The notes under the pieces are model-generated. The model saw nothing but the letters and a program-made list of their open reading frames with translations. It was not told where the DNA came from and made no database searches. From positions 186,001 to 250,000 of the forward strand of contig CAWCBE010000007.1 of the NCBI GenBank assembly GCA_963793825.1: a DNA stretch of 64,000 bases. The letters run 5' to 3'. This DNA is from RYN-230 sp963793825. GTDB taxonomy: Bacteria; Actinomycetota; Actinomycetes; Streptosporangiales; Streptosporangiaceae. Positions 32,766 through 41,515 of the stretch are shown piece by piece. The position numbers and the translations under genes were made by a program. Numbering within the stretch: the stretch's first letter is position 1; every line of letters begins with the position of its first letter.

Positions 32766-35666
32766 TCAAGCTGAGTCCTGCCCACCCCGCAGCGAATCAA
32801 CCACCTGGTCGGCCTCTTCGGGCGGCACGAGGACGTCCCTAGCCTTGGAACCTTCGCTGGGCCCGACGATGCCGCGGCTCTCCAGCAGGTCCATCAGGCG
32901 GCCCGCCTTGGCGAAGCCGACCCGCAGCTTGCGCTGCAGCATGGAGGTGGAGCCGAACTGGGTCCGGACGACCAGATCGGCCGCCTGGACCAGGAGTTCC
33001 AGGTCATCACCGATGTCCGCATCGATCTCGCGCTGCTTGGCCTCGGGGACCGCGACGTCCTCCCGGTAGGACGGCTGCGCCTGCCTGGTGCAGTGCGCGA
33101 CGACCTCACGGATCTCCTTCTCCGTGACGAAGGCGTTCTGCAGCCGCATGGGCTTGCTCGCGCCCATCGGCAGGAACAGGCAGTCGCCCTGCCCGACCAG
33201 CTTCTCCGCGCCCGGCTGGTCCAGGATGACCCGGCTGTCGGTCAGGCTGGACGTGGCGAACGCGAGGCGGGACGGCACGTTCGCCTTGATCAGCCCGGTC
33301 ACCACGTCCACGCTGGGCCGCTGGGTGGCGAGCACCAGGTGGATGCCGGCCGCCCGGGCCAGCTGGGTAATCCGGACCACGGCGTCCTCGACGTCGCGCG
33401 GGGCGACCATCATCAGGTCGGCCAGCTCGTCCACAATGACCAGCAGGTAGGGGTAGGGGACGAGGACCCGCTCGCTGCCCGGCGGCGGCGTGATCTTGCC
33501 TCCCCGCACCGCCTTGTTGAAGTCGTCGATGTGCCGGAACCCGAAGGCGGCCAGGTCGTCATACCGGCGGTCCATCTCGCCGACCACCCAGCCCAGCGCC
33601 TCGGCCGCCTTCTTCGGGTTGGTGATGATCGGCGTGATCAGGTGCGGGATCCCGGCGTAAATGGCGAGCTCGACCCGCTTGGGGTCGACCAGGATCATCC
33701 GCACGTCCTCGACCGTGGAGCGCAGCAGGATCGAGGTGATCAGGCCGTTGATGCAGGTCGACTTGCCCGCGCCGGTCGCCCCCGCGATCAGCATGTGCGG
33801 CATCTTGGCCAGGTTGGCCACCACCGTCCGGCCCTCGACGTCCTTGCCCAGGCCGACCACCATCGGATGGTGGTCGCTGACCGCTTTGGGTGAGCTCAGC
33901 ACGTCACCGAGGCTGACGATCTCCTTGTCCGCGTTCGGGATCTCCACCCCGATCGCGGACTTGCCCGGGATCGGCGAGATGATCCGCACATCGGCGCTCT
34001 TCACCGCGTACGCGATGTTCTTGGTCAGCGCGGTCACCCGCTCCACCTTGACCGCCGGGCCCAGCTCGATCTCATACCGGGTCACCGTCGGGCCCCGCTT
34101 GAAATCGGTGACCTGCGCGTCCACCTCGAACTGGTCGAGCACCTCGGTCAGCGCCCGCACCACCACGTCGTTGGCCCGGGTCCGCGCCTTGGGCGCCGAG
34201 CCCGGCTTGAGCAGCGCCATCGGCGGCAGGATGTAGCTGGACTCGGCCGACCCGGCCAGGGTGAGCTGCTCGGCCCGGCCCCCGGGCGCCCCGGCCCGGC
34301 CCCCGCGCCGGGCGCCGTCATGCCCGGCCGCGCCGTCCTGGGCCGGGGCACCGTGCGGAGCCGCCATCTGCGGGGCCGCATCGTCCGGGCCAGCGCCCGG
34401 CCCGAACACGGTGGGCGGCCCGAACCCGAGGGCGTCGATCAGCGACTCGTCCACCTCCGGAGCCCCGGCGGCCGGGTCGTCCGGCACCGGGCCGGCCCCG
34501 GCCGCCCGGCCACCGGGCCCGGTCGTGCCGTCGGGCAGGATCGGGGTGTCGTACGGCCGGTGGTGCTCTCCCGCCTCGATGGCCTGCGGCCGCCTCCGGC
34601 CGCCCCGGGTCAGCGGCCGGGCCAGGCCGGTGACCTCCGGCGGCCCGCCCTCCTCCGGGTCGGTCCCGCCCTCATCCGTGTCACGCTGGGCGTAACCGCG
34701 CAGCTCGGACAGCCGGTCCGGCACCTTGTGCAGCGGCGTGCCGGTGATGACCAGCAGGCCGAAGCCGCTGACCAGGGCCAGCAGCGGCGCCGCGAACCAT
34801 GGCGTGAGCCCGGCCACCAGCGGTGCGGAGACCGCGAAGCCGATCAGCCCCCCGCCGGACTGCAGGGCAGCAGTCCCGGCGCTGGGATGCGGGGTGCCGG
34901 CCGCGATGTGGATGAGGCCGAGCGCCCCGAGCAGCAGCGCGGTCCAGCCGATCACCATCCGGCCGGTCTGCGCGTTCCGGTCGGGATGCCGCAGGTAGCG
35001 CCAGGCGAGCAGGCCGAGCAGGAACGGCAGCAGCCAGGCCGCCGAGCCGAAGCCGCCGTGCAGCAGGCGGGAGATCAGCCGGGCCGGCGCGTTGCTCATG
35101 TGAACCCACGTGGTGGCCACGGCGACGATGGCCGCGGCCAGGCAGGCCAGGCCGAGGCCGTCCCGGCGGTGCAGCGGGTCCATGTCCCGGGCACTCTTGC
35201 CGAAGGCGCGGGCCGTGCCGCCAACGGCATGCGCGGCGATCATCCAGGTCCCGACGATCAGCCGGGCCACCCAGCCGCCCAGGATCAGGATCGGGTCGGC
35301 ACTCTGCCGTGACCGGGCCGCGTAACGGCCCTTGCGGGCGGTCCGGCCCTTGCTGGCGGTCCGGCGCTTGCTGGGCTGGCCGCCCTTGGCCGGGCGGCGC
35401 TTGGCCTGCCCGGCGCGCGCCTGCCCGCTCTTGGCCTGGGCACGGGCGGGCATGGCGTTCCGGCTGCGCTGCTGCCCGCCAGCGGGCGAACGCGGCCGCG
35501 CCGGGCGTTCCTCGGCGTCCGCCGGGCCGCCCTGACCGCTGCGAGACCGCCCCTGACCGGCGGCGGCCCGTCCCTGGCCGGGCGTGACCCGGGCCTGGGC
35601 CGGCACCGTGCGGGCCGGCCCGTCCCCCCGGGACCGGGCGGTGCCCTGAGGGACACGAGTAGCCAT
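32766..35666 (-). CDS. ftsK: DNA translocase FtsK/SpoIIIE
   Basis: FtsK pumps chromosomal DNA through the closing septum. From ATG 35666 the protein is 966 residues: a basic low-complexity N-terminus (1-125, rich in RxxKG-type segments), four membrane segments (about 150-310), a Pro/Ala linker, the motor domain with Walker A GATGAGKST (near 628) and Walker B LLVIVDELADLMM, and a C-terminal winged-helix gamma domain (REVVAHCTRQAQPSYREDVA, LLQRKLRVGFAKAGRLMD-like). The open frame runs much further upstream, but that part antiparallels a pseudogene and is not coding. Confidence 0.95.
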   Translation of the reverse strand: MATRVPQGTARSRGDGPARTVPAQARVTPGQGRAAAGQGRSRSGQGGPADAEERPARPRSPAGGQQRSRNAMPARAQAKSGQARAGQAKRRPAKGGQPSKRRTASKGRTARKGRYAARSRQSADPILILGGWVARLIVGTWMIAAHAVGGTARAFGKSARDMDPLHRRDGLGLACLAAAIVAVATTWVHMSNAPARLISRLLHGGFGSAAWLLPFLLGLLAWRYLRHPDRNAQTGRMVIGWTALLLGALGLIHIAAGTPHPSAGTAALQSGGGLIGFAVSAPLVAGLTPWFAAPLLALVSGFGLLVITGTPLHKVPDRLSELRGYAQRDTDEGGTDPEEGGPPEVTGLARPLTRGGRRRPQAIEAGEHHRPYDTPILPDGTTGPGGRAAGAGPVPDDPAAGAPEVDESLIDALGFGPPTVFGPGAGPDDAAPQMAAPHGAPAQDGAAGHDGARRGGRAGAPGGRAEQLTLAGSAESSYILPPMALLKPGSAPKARTRANDVVVRALTEVLDQFEVDAQVTDFKRGPTVTRYEIELGPAVKVERVTALTKNIAYAVKSADVRIISPIPGKSAIGVEIPNADKEIVSLGDVLSSPKAVSDHHPMVVGLGKDVEGRTVVANLAKMPHMLIAGATGAGKSTCINGLITSILLRSTVEDVRMILVDPKRVELAIYAGIPHLITPIITNPKKAAEALGWVVGEMDRRYDDLAAFGFRHIDDFNKAVRGGKITPPPGSERVLVPYPYLLVIVDELADLMMVAPRDVEDAVVRITQLARAAGIHLVLATQRPSVDVVTGLIKANVPSRLAFATSSLTDSRVILDQPGAEKLVGQGDCLFLPMGASKPMRLQNAFVTEKEIREVVAHCTRQAQPSYREDVAVPEAKQREIDADIGDDLELLVQAADLVVRTQFGSTSMLQRKLRVGFAKAGRLMDLLESRGIVGPSEGSKARDVLVPPEEADQVVDSLRGGQDSA

Positions 35667-35852
35667 GATGCCCAAAGTACCCACGAGCGGGGCTGGCCGA
35701 CCGCAACCGGGCGGGCGTGTCGCATGATCGTCCGCGGCCGGTGAACGGCGGCCGGCAGGTCCGCGAATTCCCGGCCGTCCCCGTTGGCAGGCACCGCTGC
35801 GGCAAGACACCCTGGAGGAACCCGATCCCCTGACCACGCCCCCGGAGCCCGC

Positions 35853-36199
35853 ATGCCCAGCCTGGCGCCCAGCCCGGCCCCCGCCGTGCCGGGTGCCAGG
35901 CCGGCCGCCTGGCTCCGGGACAACTGCCCCTGCGCCGAGTGCCGGGGCCCGGTGAGCGGCCAGCGGCTGCCGGACATCACCAGCCGGCCCGCCGACCTGG
36001 CGGTCGCCGCGGTCACCGCCCGCGCCGGCGGCATCGAGGTGCTGTTCCACCCGGACGGTCACCGGGCCGTCTTCGACCAGGCCTGGCTGGAGCGGTGCAG
36101 CCGCGGGCCGGCCTCCGGCGCTACGCCGACCTGGACGGCATCGAGTCATCGGTCGCGGCCGCGGGGCAGTGGCCGGGCACAGCAGGAGGACGCACATGA
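35853..36199 (+). pseudogene. Internally deleted gamma-butyrobetaine-hydroxylase-like dioxygenase (TmpA/PhnY type)
   Basis: The first 85 codons give a GBBH N-terminal domain (AAWLRDNCPCAECRGPVSGQ, ADLAVAAVTARAGGIEVLFH), including its cysteines. The catalytic 2-oxoglutarate/iron domain is missing. In a second frame the sequence ends RRYADLDGIESSVAAAGQWP, like the C-terminus of such enzymes, and its TGA overlaps the next gene's ATG. Together with the following HD gene this resembles the TmpA-TmpB or PhnY-PhnZ pair for oxidative phosphonate breakdown, but it is now dead. Confidence 0.72.
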
Positions 36200-36836
36200 C
36201 GACAGCGGACCCGGTGCGGGTCATCGCGGATCTCTTCGCCGCCGAAGGGGCCCGCGAGTACCTTGGCGAGCCGGTGACGCAGGCGGAGCACATGCTGCAG
36301 GCCGCGGCCCTGGCCGAGGCGGCGGGGCCGGCCAGGAACTGACCGCCGCGGCGCTGCTGCACGACGTGGGGCACTTCACCGGGCCGGTTCCCGGGCACGA
36401 GCTGGCTTACCCGGGGGGACGACCCCCCGGAGCCCCCCGCGCATCGTCGGCTCGGGGGGAACACGGCTTCGCCGCACCCCCGCTCGCCGACGAGATGGAC
36501 GGCCGGGACAACCGGCACGGCCCGGCGGGCGCAGCCTGGCTGGCCCAGTGGTTCGGCCCCGGGGTGACCGAGCCGGTACGGCTGCACGTGGCCGCGAAAC
36601 GGTACCTGTGCGCGGTGGAGCCCGGCTACCTCGCCGCGCTCTCCCCGGCCTCGACGTACACGCTGCGGATCCAGGGCGGCCCGATGAGCCGCGCCGAGAC
36701 CACCATCTTCGAGGGCAACCCGTGGTGCACCGCGGCGCTGCGGGTGCGGCGCTGGGACGACGCGGCCAAGGACCCGGCCGTGACGGTGCCCGCGTTCGGC
36801 TACTACCGGCCGCTGCTGCGGCAGCTGGCCCGCGGG
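36196..36836 (+). pseudogene. Broken HD-domain phosphonate oxygenase-like gene (PhnZ/TmpB type)
   Basis: The gene starts MTTADPVRVIADLFAAEGAR, EYLGEPVTQAEHMLQAAALA and stops early at 36342 after a frameshift. The continuation in another frame has ELTAAALLHDVGHFTG (the HD motif), is then interrupted by a palindromic repeat (36401-36494), and resumes ADEMDGRDNRHGPAGAAWLA, VTEPVRLHVAAKRYLCAVEP and the family's end FGYYRPLLRQLAR. The segment order matches the HD-type diiron oxygenases linked to phosphonate use. Frameshift and insertion mean it is not functional. Confidence 0.78.
36401..36494 (+). repeat. Dispersed palindromic repeat, copy C, inside the HD pseudogene
   Basis: The copy reads CCGGGGGGACGACCCCCCGG followed by GCGCATCGTCGGCTCGG and ends in CGCTCGCCGACGAG. 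It matches copies A and D over its length with more changes. It splits the HD-domain coding sequence after the codons for GHEL. Confidence 0.8.
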
Positions 36837-36933
36837 GCTGGCCCGGGGGGGCGACCCCCCGGGCCCCCCGCGCATTCGCCGACTCGGCGGGGACACGCCT
36901 CCGGCGCCCCCCGCGTCGCCGGCGAATAGGCCC
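36837..36933 (+). repeat. Dispersed palindromic repeat, copy D, abutting rnj
   Basis: The copy has the first stem CCCGGGGGGGCGACCCCCCG and the second stem bounded by ATTCGCCG and CGGCGAAT, which are exact reverse complements. It lies directly against the stop codon of rnj (36934-36936) and the end of the HD pseudogene, so it can serve as a shared terminator. Confidence 0.85.
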
Positions 36934-38628
36934 TCAAACCTCGATGACCACCGGGATGATCATCGGCCGGCGCCGGTAGGTGTCGTTCACCCAGCGCCCC
37001 ACGGTGCGCCGCACCAGCTGGCCCAGCTGGTGCGCGTCGTTGATCCCGTCCTCGGCCGCGCGGGCCAGGACCTCCTCGATCTTGGGCCGCACCTCCATGA
37101 GCGAGGAGTCGTCGATCCCGGAGCCGCGGGCGTGGATGGCCGGGCTGGCCGCCAGCTTCCCGGTCGTCGAGTCGACCACGATGACGACCGAGAGGAAGCC
37201 TTCCTCGCCGAGGATCCGGCGGTCCTTCAGCGACGTCTCGGTCACCTCGCCGACCGACAGCCCGTCCACGTACACGTAGCCGCACGGCACCTTGCCGACC
37301 ACGGAGGCCTTGCCGTCGAGCAGGTCGACCACGACCCCGTCCTCGGCGATCACCACGTTGCGGTGCGGGATCCCGGTCAGCTCGGCCAGCCGGGCGTGCG
37401 CCCGCAGGTGCCGCCACTCGCCGTGCACCGGCATGAAGTTGCGCGGTTTCACCAGGTTCAGCACATACAGCAGCTCGCCCGCGGGGGCGTGCCCGGACAC
37501 GTGCACCAGCGCGTTGCCCTTGTGCACGACGCGGGCACCCCACCGGGTCAGCTCGTTGATCACCCGGTACACGGCGGACTCATTGCCGGGGATCAGCGAG
37601 GAGGCCAGGATGACGGTATCGCCCTCGGCGATCCGGATCGGGTGGTCCCGGCCGGCCATCCGGGACAGCGCCGACATCGGCTCGCCCTGCGATCCGGTGC
37701 AGACCAGCACGACCTCGCCCGGCGGCATGCTCTCCGCATCGCGCGGGTCGACCAGCAGCCCGCCACGGACCGACGGCACCCGCAGGTAGCCGAGGTCGCG
37801 GGCCACGCCCATGTTGCGCACCATGGACCGGCCGACGAAGGCCACCTTGCGGCCGTGCGCGGCGGCCGCGTCGAGGACCTGCTGCACCCGGTGCACATGG
37901 CTGGCGAAGCAGGCCACGATGATCCGCTGCTGGGTGCTGCCGAATATCTCGTTCAGCACCGGGGAGATTTCCCGCTCGCTGGTGACGATGCCCGGCACCT
38001 CGGCGTTGGTGGAGTCGGACATGAGCAGGTCCACGCCCGCCGACCCGATCCGGGCGAAGCCGCCCAGGTCGGTGAGCCGGCCGTCCAGCGGGAGCTGGTC
38101 CATCTTGAAGTCGCCGGTGTGCAGCACCACCCCGGCCGGGGTGGTGATGGCCACCGCCATCGCGTCCGGGATCGAGTGGTTGACCGCGAAGAACTCGAGC
38201 TCGAAGGGCCCGAACGACAACCGGCCGCCCTCGGCCACCTCCACCGCGGCCGGGGTGATCCGGTGCTCGGTGAGCTTGCTGCGCACCAGCCCGAGCGTCA
38301 GCCGGGAGCCGACCAGCGGGATGTCCGCCCGCTCGCGCAGCAGGTAGGGCACCGCGCCGATGTGGTCCTCGTGGGCGTGGGTGAGGACCATCGCCTCGAT
38401 CTGGCCCAGCCGGCCCTCCAGCGAGGTGAAGTCGGGCAGGATCAGGTCCACGCCGGGCTGGTCCGGCTCGGGGAACAGCACCCCGCAGTCCACGATGAGC
38501 AGGCGGCCCTGGTACTCGAAGACGGTCATGTTGCGGCCGATCTCGCCCAGGCCGCCCAGGCCCACGATGCGCAGGGCGGTGTCGGGGAGCGGCGGCGGCG
38601 TGCCGAGCTCCGGATGCGGGTGACTCAC
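36934..38628 (-). CDS. rnj: Ribonuclease J
   Basis: RNase J is a beta-CASP metallo-beta-lactamase ribonuclease with 5'-3' exo- and endonuclease activity, acting in mRNA turnover and rRNA maturation. The 564-residue protein carries the metal-binding motif HAHEDH (84-89), later ligands in HTGDFKMDQLP, the beta-CASP motifs (ACFASHVHRVQQVLDAA, VLVCTGSQGEPMSALSRM) and a C-terminal domain. The GTG start overlaps the dapA stop by 4 bp; dapA-rnj is a conserved actinobacterial pair. Confidence 0.96.
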   Translation of the reverse strand: MSHPHPELGTPPPLPDTALRIVGLGGLGEIGRNMTVFEYQGRLLIVDCGVLFPEPDQPGVDLILPDFTSLEGRLGQIEAMVLTHAHEDHIGAVPYLLRERADIPLVGSRLTLGLVRSKLTEHRITPAAVEVAEGGRLSFGPFELEFFAVNHSIPDAMAVAITTPAGVVLHTGDFKMDQLPLDGRLTDLGGFARIGSAGVDLLMSDSTNAEVPGIVTSEREISPVLNEIFGSTQQRIIVACFASHVHRVQQVLDAAAAHGRKVAFVGRSMVRNMGVARDLGYLRVPSVRGGLLVDPRDAESMPPGEVVLVCTGSQGEPMSALSRMAGRDHPIRIAEGDTVILASSLIPGNESAVYRVINELTRWGARVVHKGNALVHVSGHAPAGELLYVLNLVKPRNFMPVHGEWRHLRAHARLAELTGIPHRNVVIAEDGVVVDLLDGKASVVGKVPCGYVYVDGLSVGEVTETSLKDRRILGEEGFLSVVIVVDSTTGKLAASPAIHARGSGIDDSSLMEVRPKIEEVLARAAEDGINDAHQLGQLVRRTVGRWVNDTYRRRPMIIPVVIEV

Positions 38629-39539
38629 CTGAGCTTCACGCCCCCCGCCACCAGGTCGGTGCGCAACCGCTCCAGCTCGGCTGGTGTCGCGTCGATGAGC
38701 GGGCCGCGGACCACCCCGCCGGGCAGCCCGAGCAGGCCCAGCGCGGCCTTGGCCGCGATCACGCCCTGGGTGCGGGTCATGATGCCGGCCACCACCGGCA
38801 GCAGGTCCAGGTGGATCTGACGGGCCCGCGCCACCCGCCCGGCCAGGTACGCGTCGATCATGTCGTGCAGCCGGTCCCCGATCACGTGGCCGGCCACGCT
38901 GACGAAGCCGGCCGCCCCGACCGACAGCCAGGGCAGGTTCAGCAGGTCGTCCCCGCTGTAGAAGGCGAGATCGGTGGCCAGCATCACCTGGGATCCGGCG
39001 AACAGGTCACCCTTGGCATCCTTGACCGCGACGATGCGCGGGTGCTCGGCCAGCTGGAGCAGGCTCTCGGTCTTGATCGGGGTGCCGGTCCGGCCCGGGA
39101 TGTCGTACAGCATGACCGGCAGCCCGGCCGAGTCGGCGGCCTTGGTGAAGTGCGCCACGAGCCCGCTCTGCGGTGGCTTGTTGTAGTAGGGCGTGACCAG
39201 GAGCAGTCCCGCCGCTCCGGCCCGTTCGGCCTGACGAGCCAGTTCGCAGGTATGGGCCGTGTCGTTGGTGCCTACCCCGGCCACGATGGACGCCCGGTCG
39301 CCGACTGCCTCGATCACCGCGCGCAGCAGCCGGTCCTTCTCGGCGTCGGTCGTGGTCGGGGACTCACCGGTGGTGCCGCTGATGACCAGGCCGTCATTGC
39401 GCATCTCGTCCACGAGGTAGGTGGCCAGCCGGGCGGCGCCGTCGTAATCAACCGCGCCGTCCGCCGTCATCGGCGTGATCATCGCGGTCAGCATCCGGCC
39501 GAAGGGCGCCTGTCCGGCGGCTGGCTCTGTTGCTGTCAT
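38625..39539 (-). CDS. dapA: 4-hydroxy-tetrahydrodipicolinate synthase
   Basis: DapA condenses pyruvate with aspartate semialdehyde in lysine and diaminopimelate synthesis. From ATG 39539 the protein is 304 residues. It has the family's VISGTTGESPTTTDAEKDRL segment, the Tyr motif LLVTPYYNKPPQSGL, and the Schiff-base lysine in IVAVKDAKGDLF. An in-frame ATG 45 bp upstream would add an unlikely Gly/Pro-rich tail. The coupled downstream gene is rnj. Confidence 0.95.
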   Translation of the reverse strand: MTATEPAAGQAPFGRMLTAMITPMTADGAVDYDGAARLATYLVDEMRNDGLVISGTTGESPTTTDAEKDRLLRAVIEAVGDRASIVAGVGTNDTAHTCELARQAERAGAAGLLLVTPYYNKPPQSGLVAHFTKAADSAGLPVMLYDIPGRTGTPIKTESLLQLAEHPRIVAVKDAKGDLFAGSQVMLATDLAFYSGDDLLNLPWLSVGAAGFVSVAGHVIGDRLHDMIDAYLAGRVARARQIHLDLLPVVAGIMTRTQGVIAAKAALGLLGLPGGVVRGPLIDATPAELERLRTDLVAGGVKLR

Positions 39540-39599
39540 AAGCCGAACGCTACCGGGCCGCGGCGCACCGGGGCCACCTGCCACCCGGCGGCATGTGAA

Positions 39600-39644
39600 A
39601 GACGCGGTGACGTGGGCTCGGGGGTACCCACGTCAACCGCGTCT
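39600..39644 (-). terminator. Hairpin between the DUF6220-like gene and dapA
   Basis: AGACGCGGTGACGTGGG (39600-39616) and CCCACGTCAACCGCGTCT (39627-39644) pair almost fully, with one bulged base and a 10-nt loop. On the minus strand it lies about 65 bp after the DUF6220-like gene and 60 bp before dapA, and is followed by a short T-run (TCTTTC), so it probably ends the upstream transcript. Confidence 0.7.
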
Positions 39645-39708
39645 ATCTAGTTATCGGGCCGCCCCTCCGGCGCGTTACGCACGGTGATGAAGATTCTTTT
39701 CTGCGTGA

Positions 39709-40170
39709 TCACCCGGCCGGGCGATAGGACCTCCGGCGCCGCATCGCCGCGATGGCCAGCCACAGCGACAGCAGCAGGATGACCATGCCGTCCAGGGCGT
39801 GCGCGCCGCCCACCCACTTGCTGCTGTCCCCCGCCACCGCCAGCCCGACCTGCGCCACGGTCACCAGCACGGCCAGCACAGCCGTGCTGATCACGGTGCG
39901 CGCTGACTGCCAGGCCACCAGGGCCAGGATGAGCAGCACGACGGCCAGGATCATCAGCACCGTGCCCCAGGCCCGGTGCGGGTCCAGGCTGCTCGCGTTG
40001 GCGACCTTCCTGGCGTTGATGCCGAACACGCCCACCCCGGCCAGGTACACCTGCACCAGGATGGCCAGCACGAAGAATGCGGCCAGGTACCCGTAGGCCA
40101 GGTCGGCGCCGCGGCGCAGCCCGCCGGCTGGCCGGGCCGCCGCGGTCGGCAGGTCAGTTCTCGTGGTCAT
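39709..40170 (-). CDS. Small membrane protein, DUF6220-like
   Basis: The 153-residue product has four hydrophobic segments (LAYGYLAAFFVLAILVQVYL, WGTVLMILAVVLLILALVAW, VISTAVLAVLVTVAQVGLAV and MVILLLSLWLAIAAM) and short charged ends. It resembles the DUF6220 family of four-helix membrane proteins of unknown role. The start ATG 40170 has GGGAGGGG just upstream. It is divergent from the riboswitch-controlled B12 importer. Confidence 0.72.
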   Translation of the reverse strand: MTTRTDLPTAAARPAGGLRRGADLAYGYLAAFFVLAILVQVYLAGVGVFGINARKVANASSLDPHRAWGTVLMILAVVLLILALVAWQSARTVISTAVLAVLVTVAQVGLAVAGDSSKWVGGAHALDGMVILLLSLWLAIAAMRRRRSYRPAG

Positions 40171-40310
40171 GGTCCCCTCCCCAGTCATGAACCTGCATAG
40201 CCAGGGCCCAGTGTTCGCCGCCACCGTCCGGAAAGCGTTACGGCGCAGGCCTGGCCGCAGTTCCCGCGCCTGGCGGACGCGAGCATCCGCGCGGGCTGCG
40301 GTAAGGTACG

Positions 40311-40445
40311 CCGTGTCCCGGCGATCTGCCCGGGACGGTGTGGAGCCCAGCGAAGCCGGTGTGATCCCGGCGCTGTCCCGCAACGGTGATGCCCCTGCCG
40401 CGCCAATCGCGCGCAGCGGACGAGCCCGGACGCCTGGCCCATACC
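40311..40445 (+). promoter_or_regulatory. Cobalamin (adenosylcobalamin) riboswitch
   Basis: The conserved core is clear: GAAGCCGGTGTGATCCCGG, GCTGTCCCGCAACGGTGA and, after a variable arm, GAGCCCGGACGCCTGGCC. It lies about 100 bp upstream of btuF on the same strand, so B12 should repress the importer. A hairpin formed by GTCCCGG and CCCGGGAC precedes the core and may be the first stem; the exact 5' boundary is approximate. Confidence 0.92.
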
Positions 40446-40454
40446 TACGTACTG

Positions 40455-40538
40455 TCCTCGGAGGAAGGGCGGTTCGTTCCGGTGCCGGGTCCCCGGCACC
40501 GCAGCGGGCGCACTTCGTCCTCCCGACCAGACGGAGGA
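40455..40538 (+). promoter_or_regulatory. Predicted expression platform that can hide the btuF ribosome site
   Basis: TCCTCC at 40518-40523 is complementary to the ribosome site GGAGGA at 40533-40538 (9-nt loop). A second GGAGGA at 40460-40465, just behind the riboswitch, could pair with the same TCCTCC and free the ribosome site. A 10-bp hairpin (40480-40501, CGGTGCCGGG and CCCGGCACCG) lies between them. This suggests control of translation rather than termination. Confidence 0.55.
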
Positions 40539-40543
40539 TGATC

Positions 40544-41515
40544 ATGCGGTTCATCACCCCGCGGTGGCCGGCCCTGGCCGCCGCCGTACCCCTAGCCCTG
40601 GCTCTCGCCGGGGCCGCCGCCGGATGCGGCACCAGCAGCCAGGCCCAGGCCACCGGCGCCACCGCGTCGGCCGGTAGCGGCGGCAGCTTCCCGGTGTCGG
40701 TGGCCGCGGCCAACGGCACGGTGCACGTCACGGCCCGGCCTGACCACATCGTCTCGCTCTCCCCCACCGCCACCGAGATGCTCTACGCGATCGGCGCGGG
40801 CCGCCAGGTCAAGGCGGTGGACTCGCTGTCGGACTACCCGCCGCAGGCGCCCCGGACCAAGCTCTCCGCCTACCAGCCGAACGTGGAGGCGATCGTCGCC
40901 GAGAAGCCCGACCTGGTGATCGAGGCGCTGGACACCGGGCAGATCACCAAGCGGCTGGCCGCCTTCGGGATCCCCGTGCTCGAGCTGGCCGCCCCGGCCA
41001 ACCTGGCCGGCGAGTACGCCGAGTTCAGCGAGCTGGGCCGGGCCACCGGGCATCTCGCCCAGGCCGACCAGGAGGTGGCCCGGCTGCGCGCCGCGCTGCA
41101 CGGGATCACCGCGGCCATGCCGCACCACGCGAAGCCGCTCACCTACTACTACGAACTGGACCAGACGTACTACTCGGTCACCTCGGGCACGTTCGTCGGC
41201 CAGCTGCTCAGGCTGCTCGGCATGACGAGCATCGCGGACGCGGCCAAGGGAGCGGCCAGCTCGGGCGGGTACCCGCAGCTGTCCGCGGAGTACATCCTCA
41301 AAGCCAACCCGGACTACATCATCCTGGCCGACACGCTGTGCTGCCAGCAGAGCGCGGCCACGGTGGCGAAGCGGCCCGGCTGGTCCAGCCTGGCCGCGGT
41401 ACGCTCCGGGCACATCATCGCGCTCAACGACGACATCGCCTCCCGGTGGGGCCCGCGGGTCGCCGTCCTGCTGGGGACGGTCGAGGCCGCGGTGGCCCGC
41501 GGCATGAAGCGGTGA
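40544..41515 (+). CDS. btuF: Cobalamin ABC transporter substrate-binding lipoprotein
   Basis: The 323-residue protein begins at ATG 40544, six bases after GGAGGA; an ATG at 40538 is too close to the ribosome site. A lipoprotein signal ends AGAAAGC with Cys28. The periplasmic-binding-protein fold of the BtuF/FecB class is shown by DHIVSLSPTATEMLYAIGAG, VEAIVAEKPDLVIEAL and GHIIALNDDIASRWGPRVAV. The upstream cobalamin riboswitch and the downstream permease and ATPase identify the substrate as B12 or a related corrinoid. Confidence 0.93.
   Translation: MRFITPRWPALAAAVPLALALAGAAAGCGTSSQAQATGATASAGSGGSFPVSVAAANGTVHVTARPDHIVSLSPTATEMLYAIGAGRQVKAVDSLSDYPPQAPRTKLSAYQPNVEAIVAEKPDLVIEALDTGQITKRLAAFGIPVLELAAPANLAGEYAEFSELGRATGHLAQADQEVARLRAALHGITAAMPHHAKPLTYYYELDQTYYSVTSGTFVGQLLRLLGMTSIADAAKGAASSGGYPQLSAEYILKANPDYIILADTLCCQQSAATVAKRPGWSSLAAVRSGHIIALNDDIASRWGPRVAVLLGTVEAAVARGMKR

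Noticed and set aside
32766..36896. Minus-strand frame that would give FtsK a 410-residue N-terminal extension
   Set aside because: The extension is antisense to pseudogene sequence and to palindromic repeats; FtsK begins naturally at 35666.
39600..39644. Attachment site or IS end
   Set aside because: The inverted repeat fits a terminator behind the DUF6220-like gene, and no recombinase is nearby.
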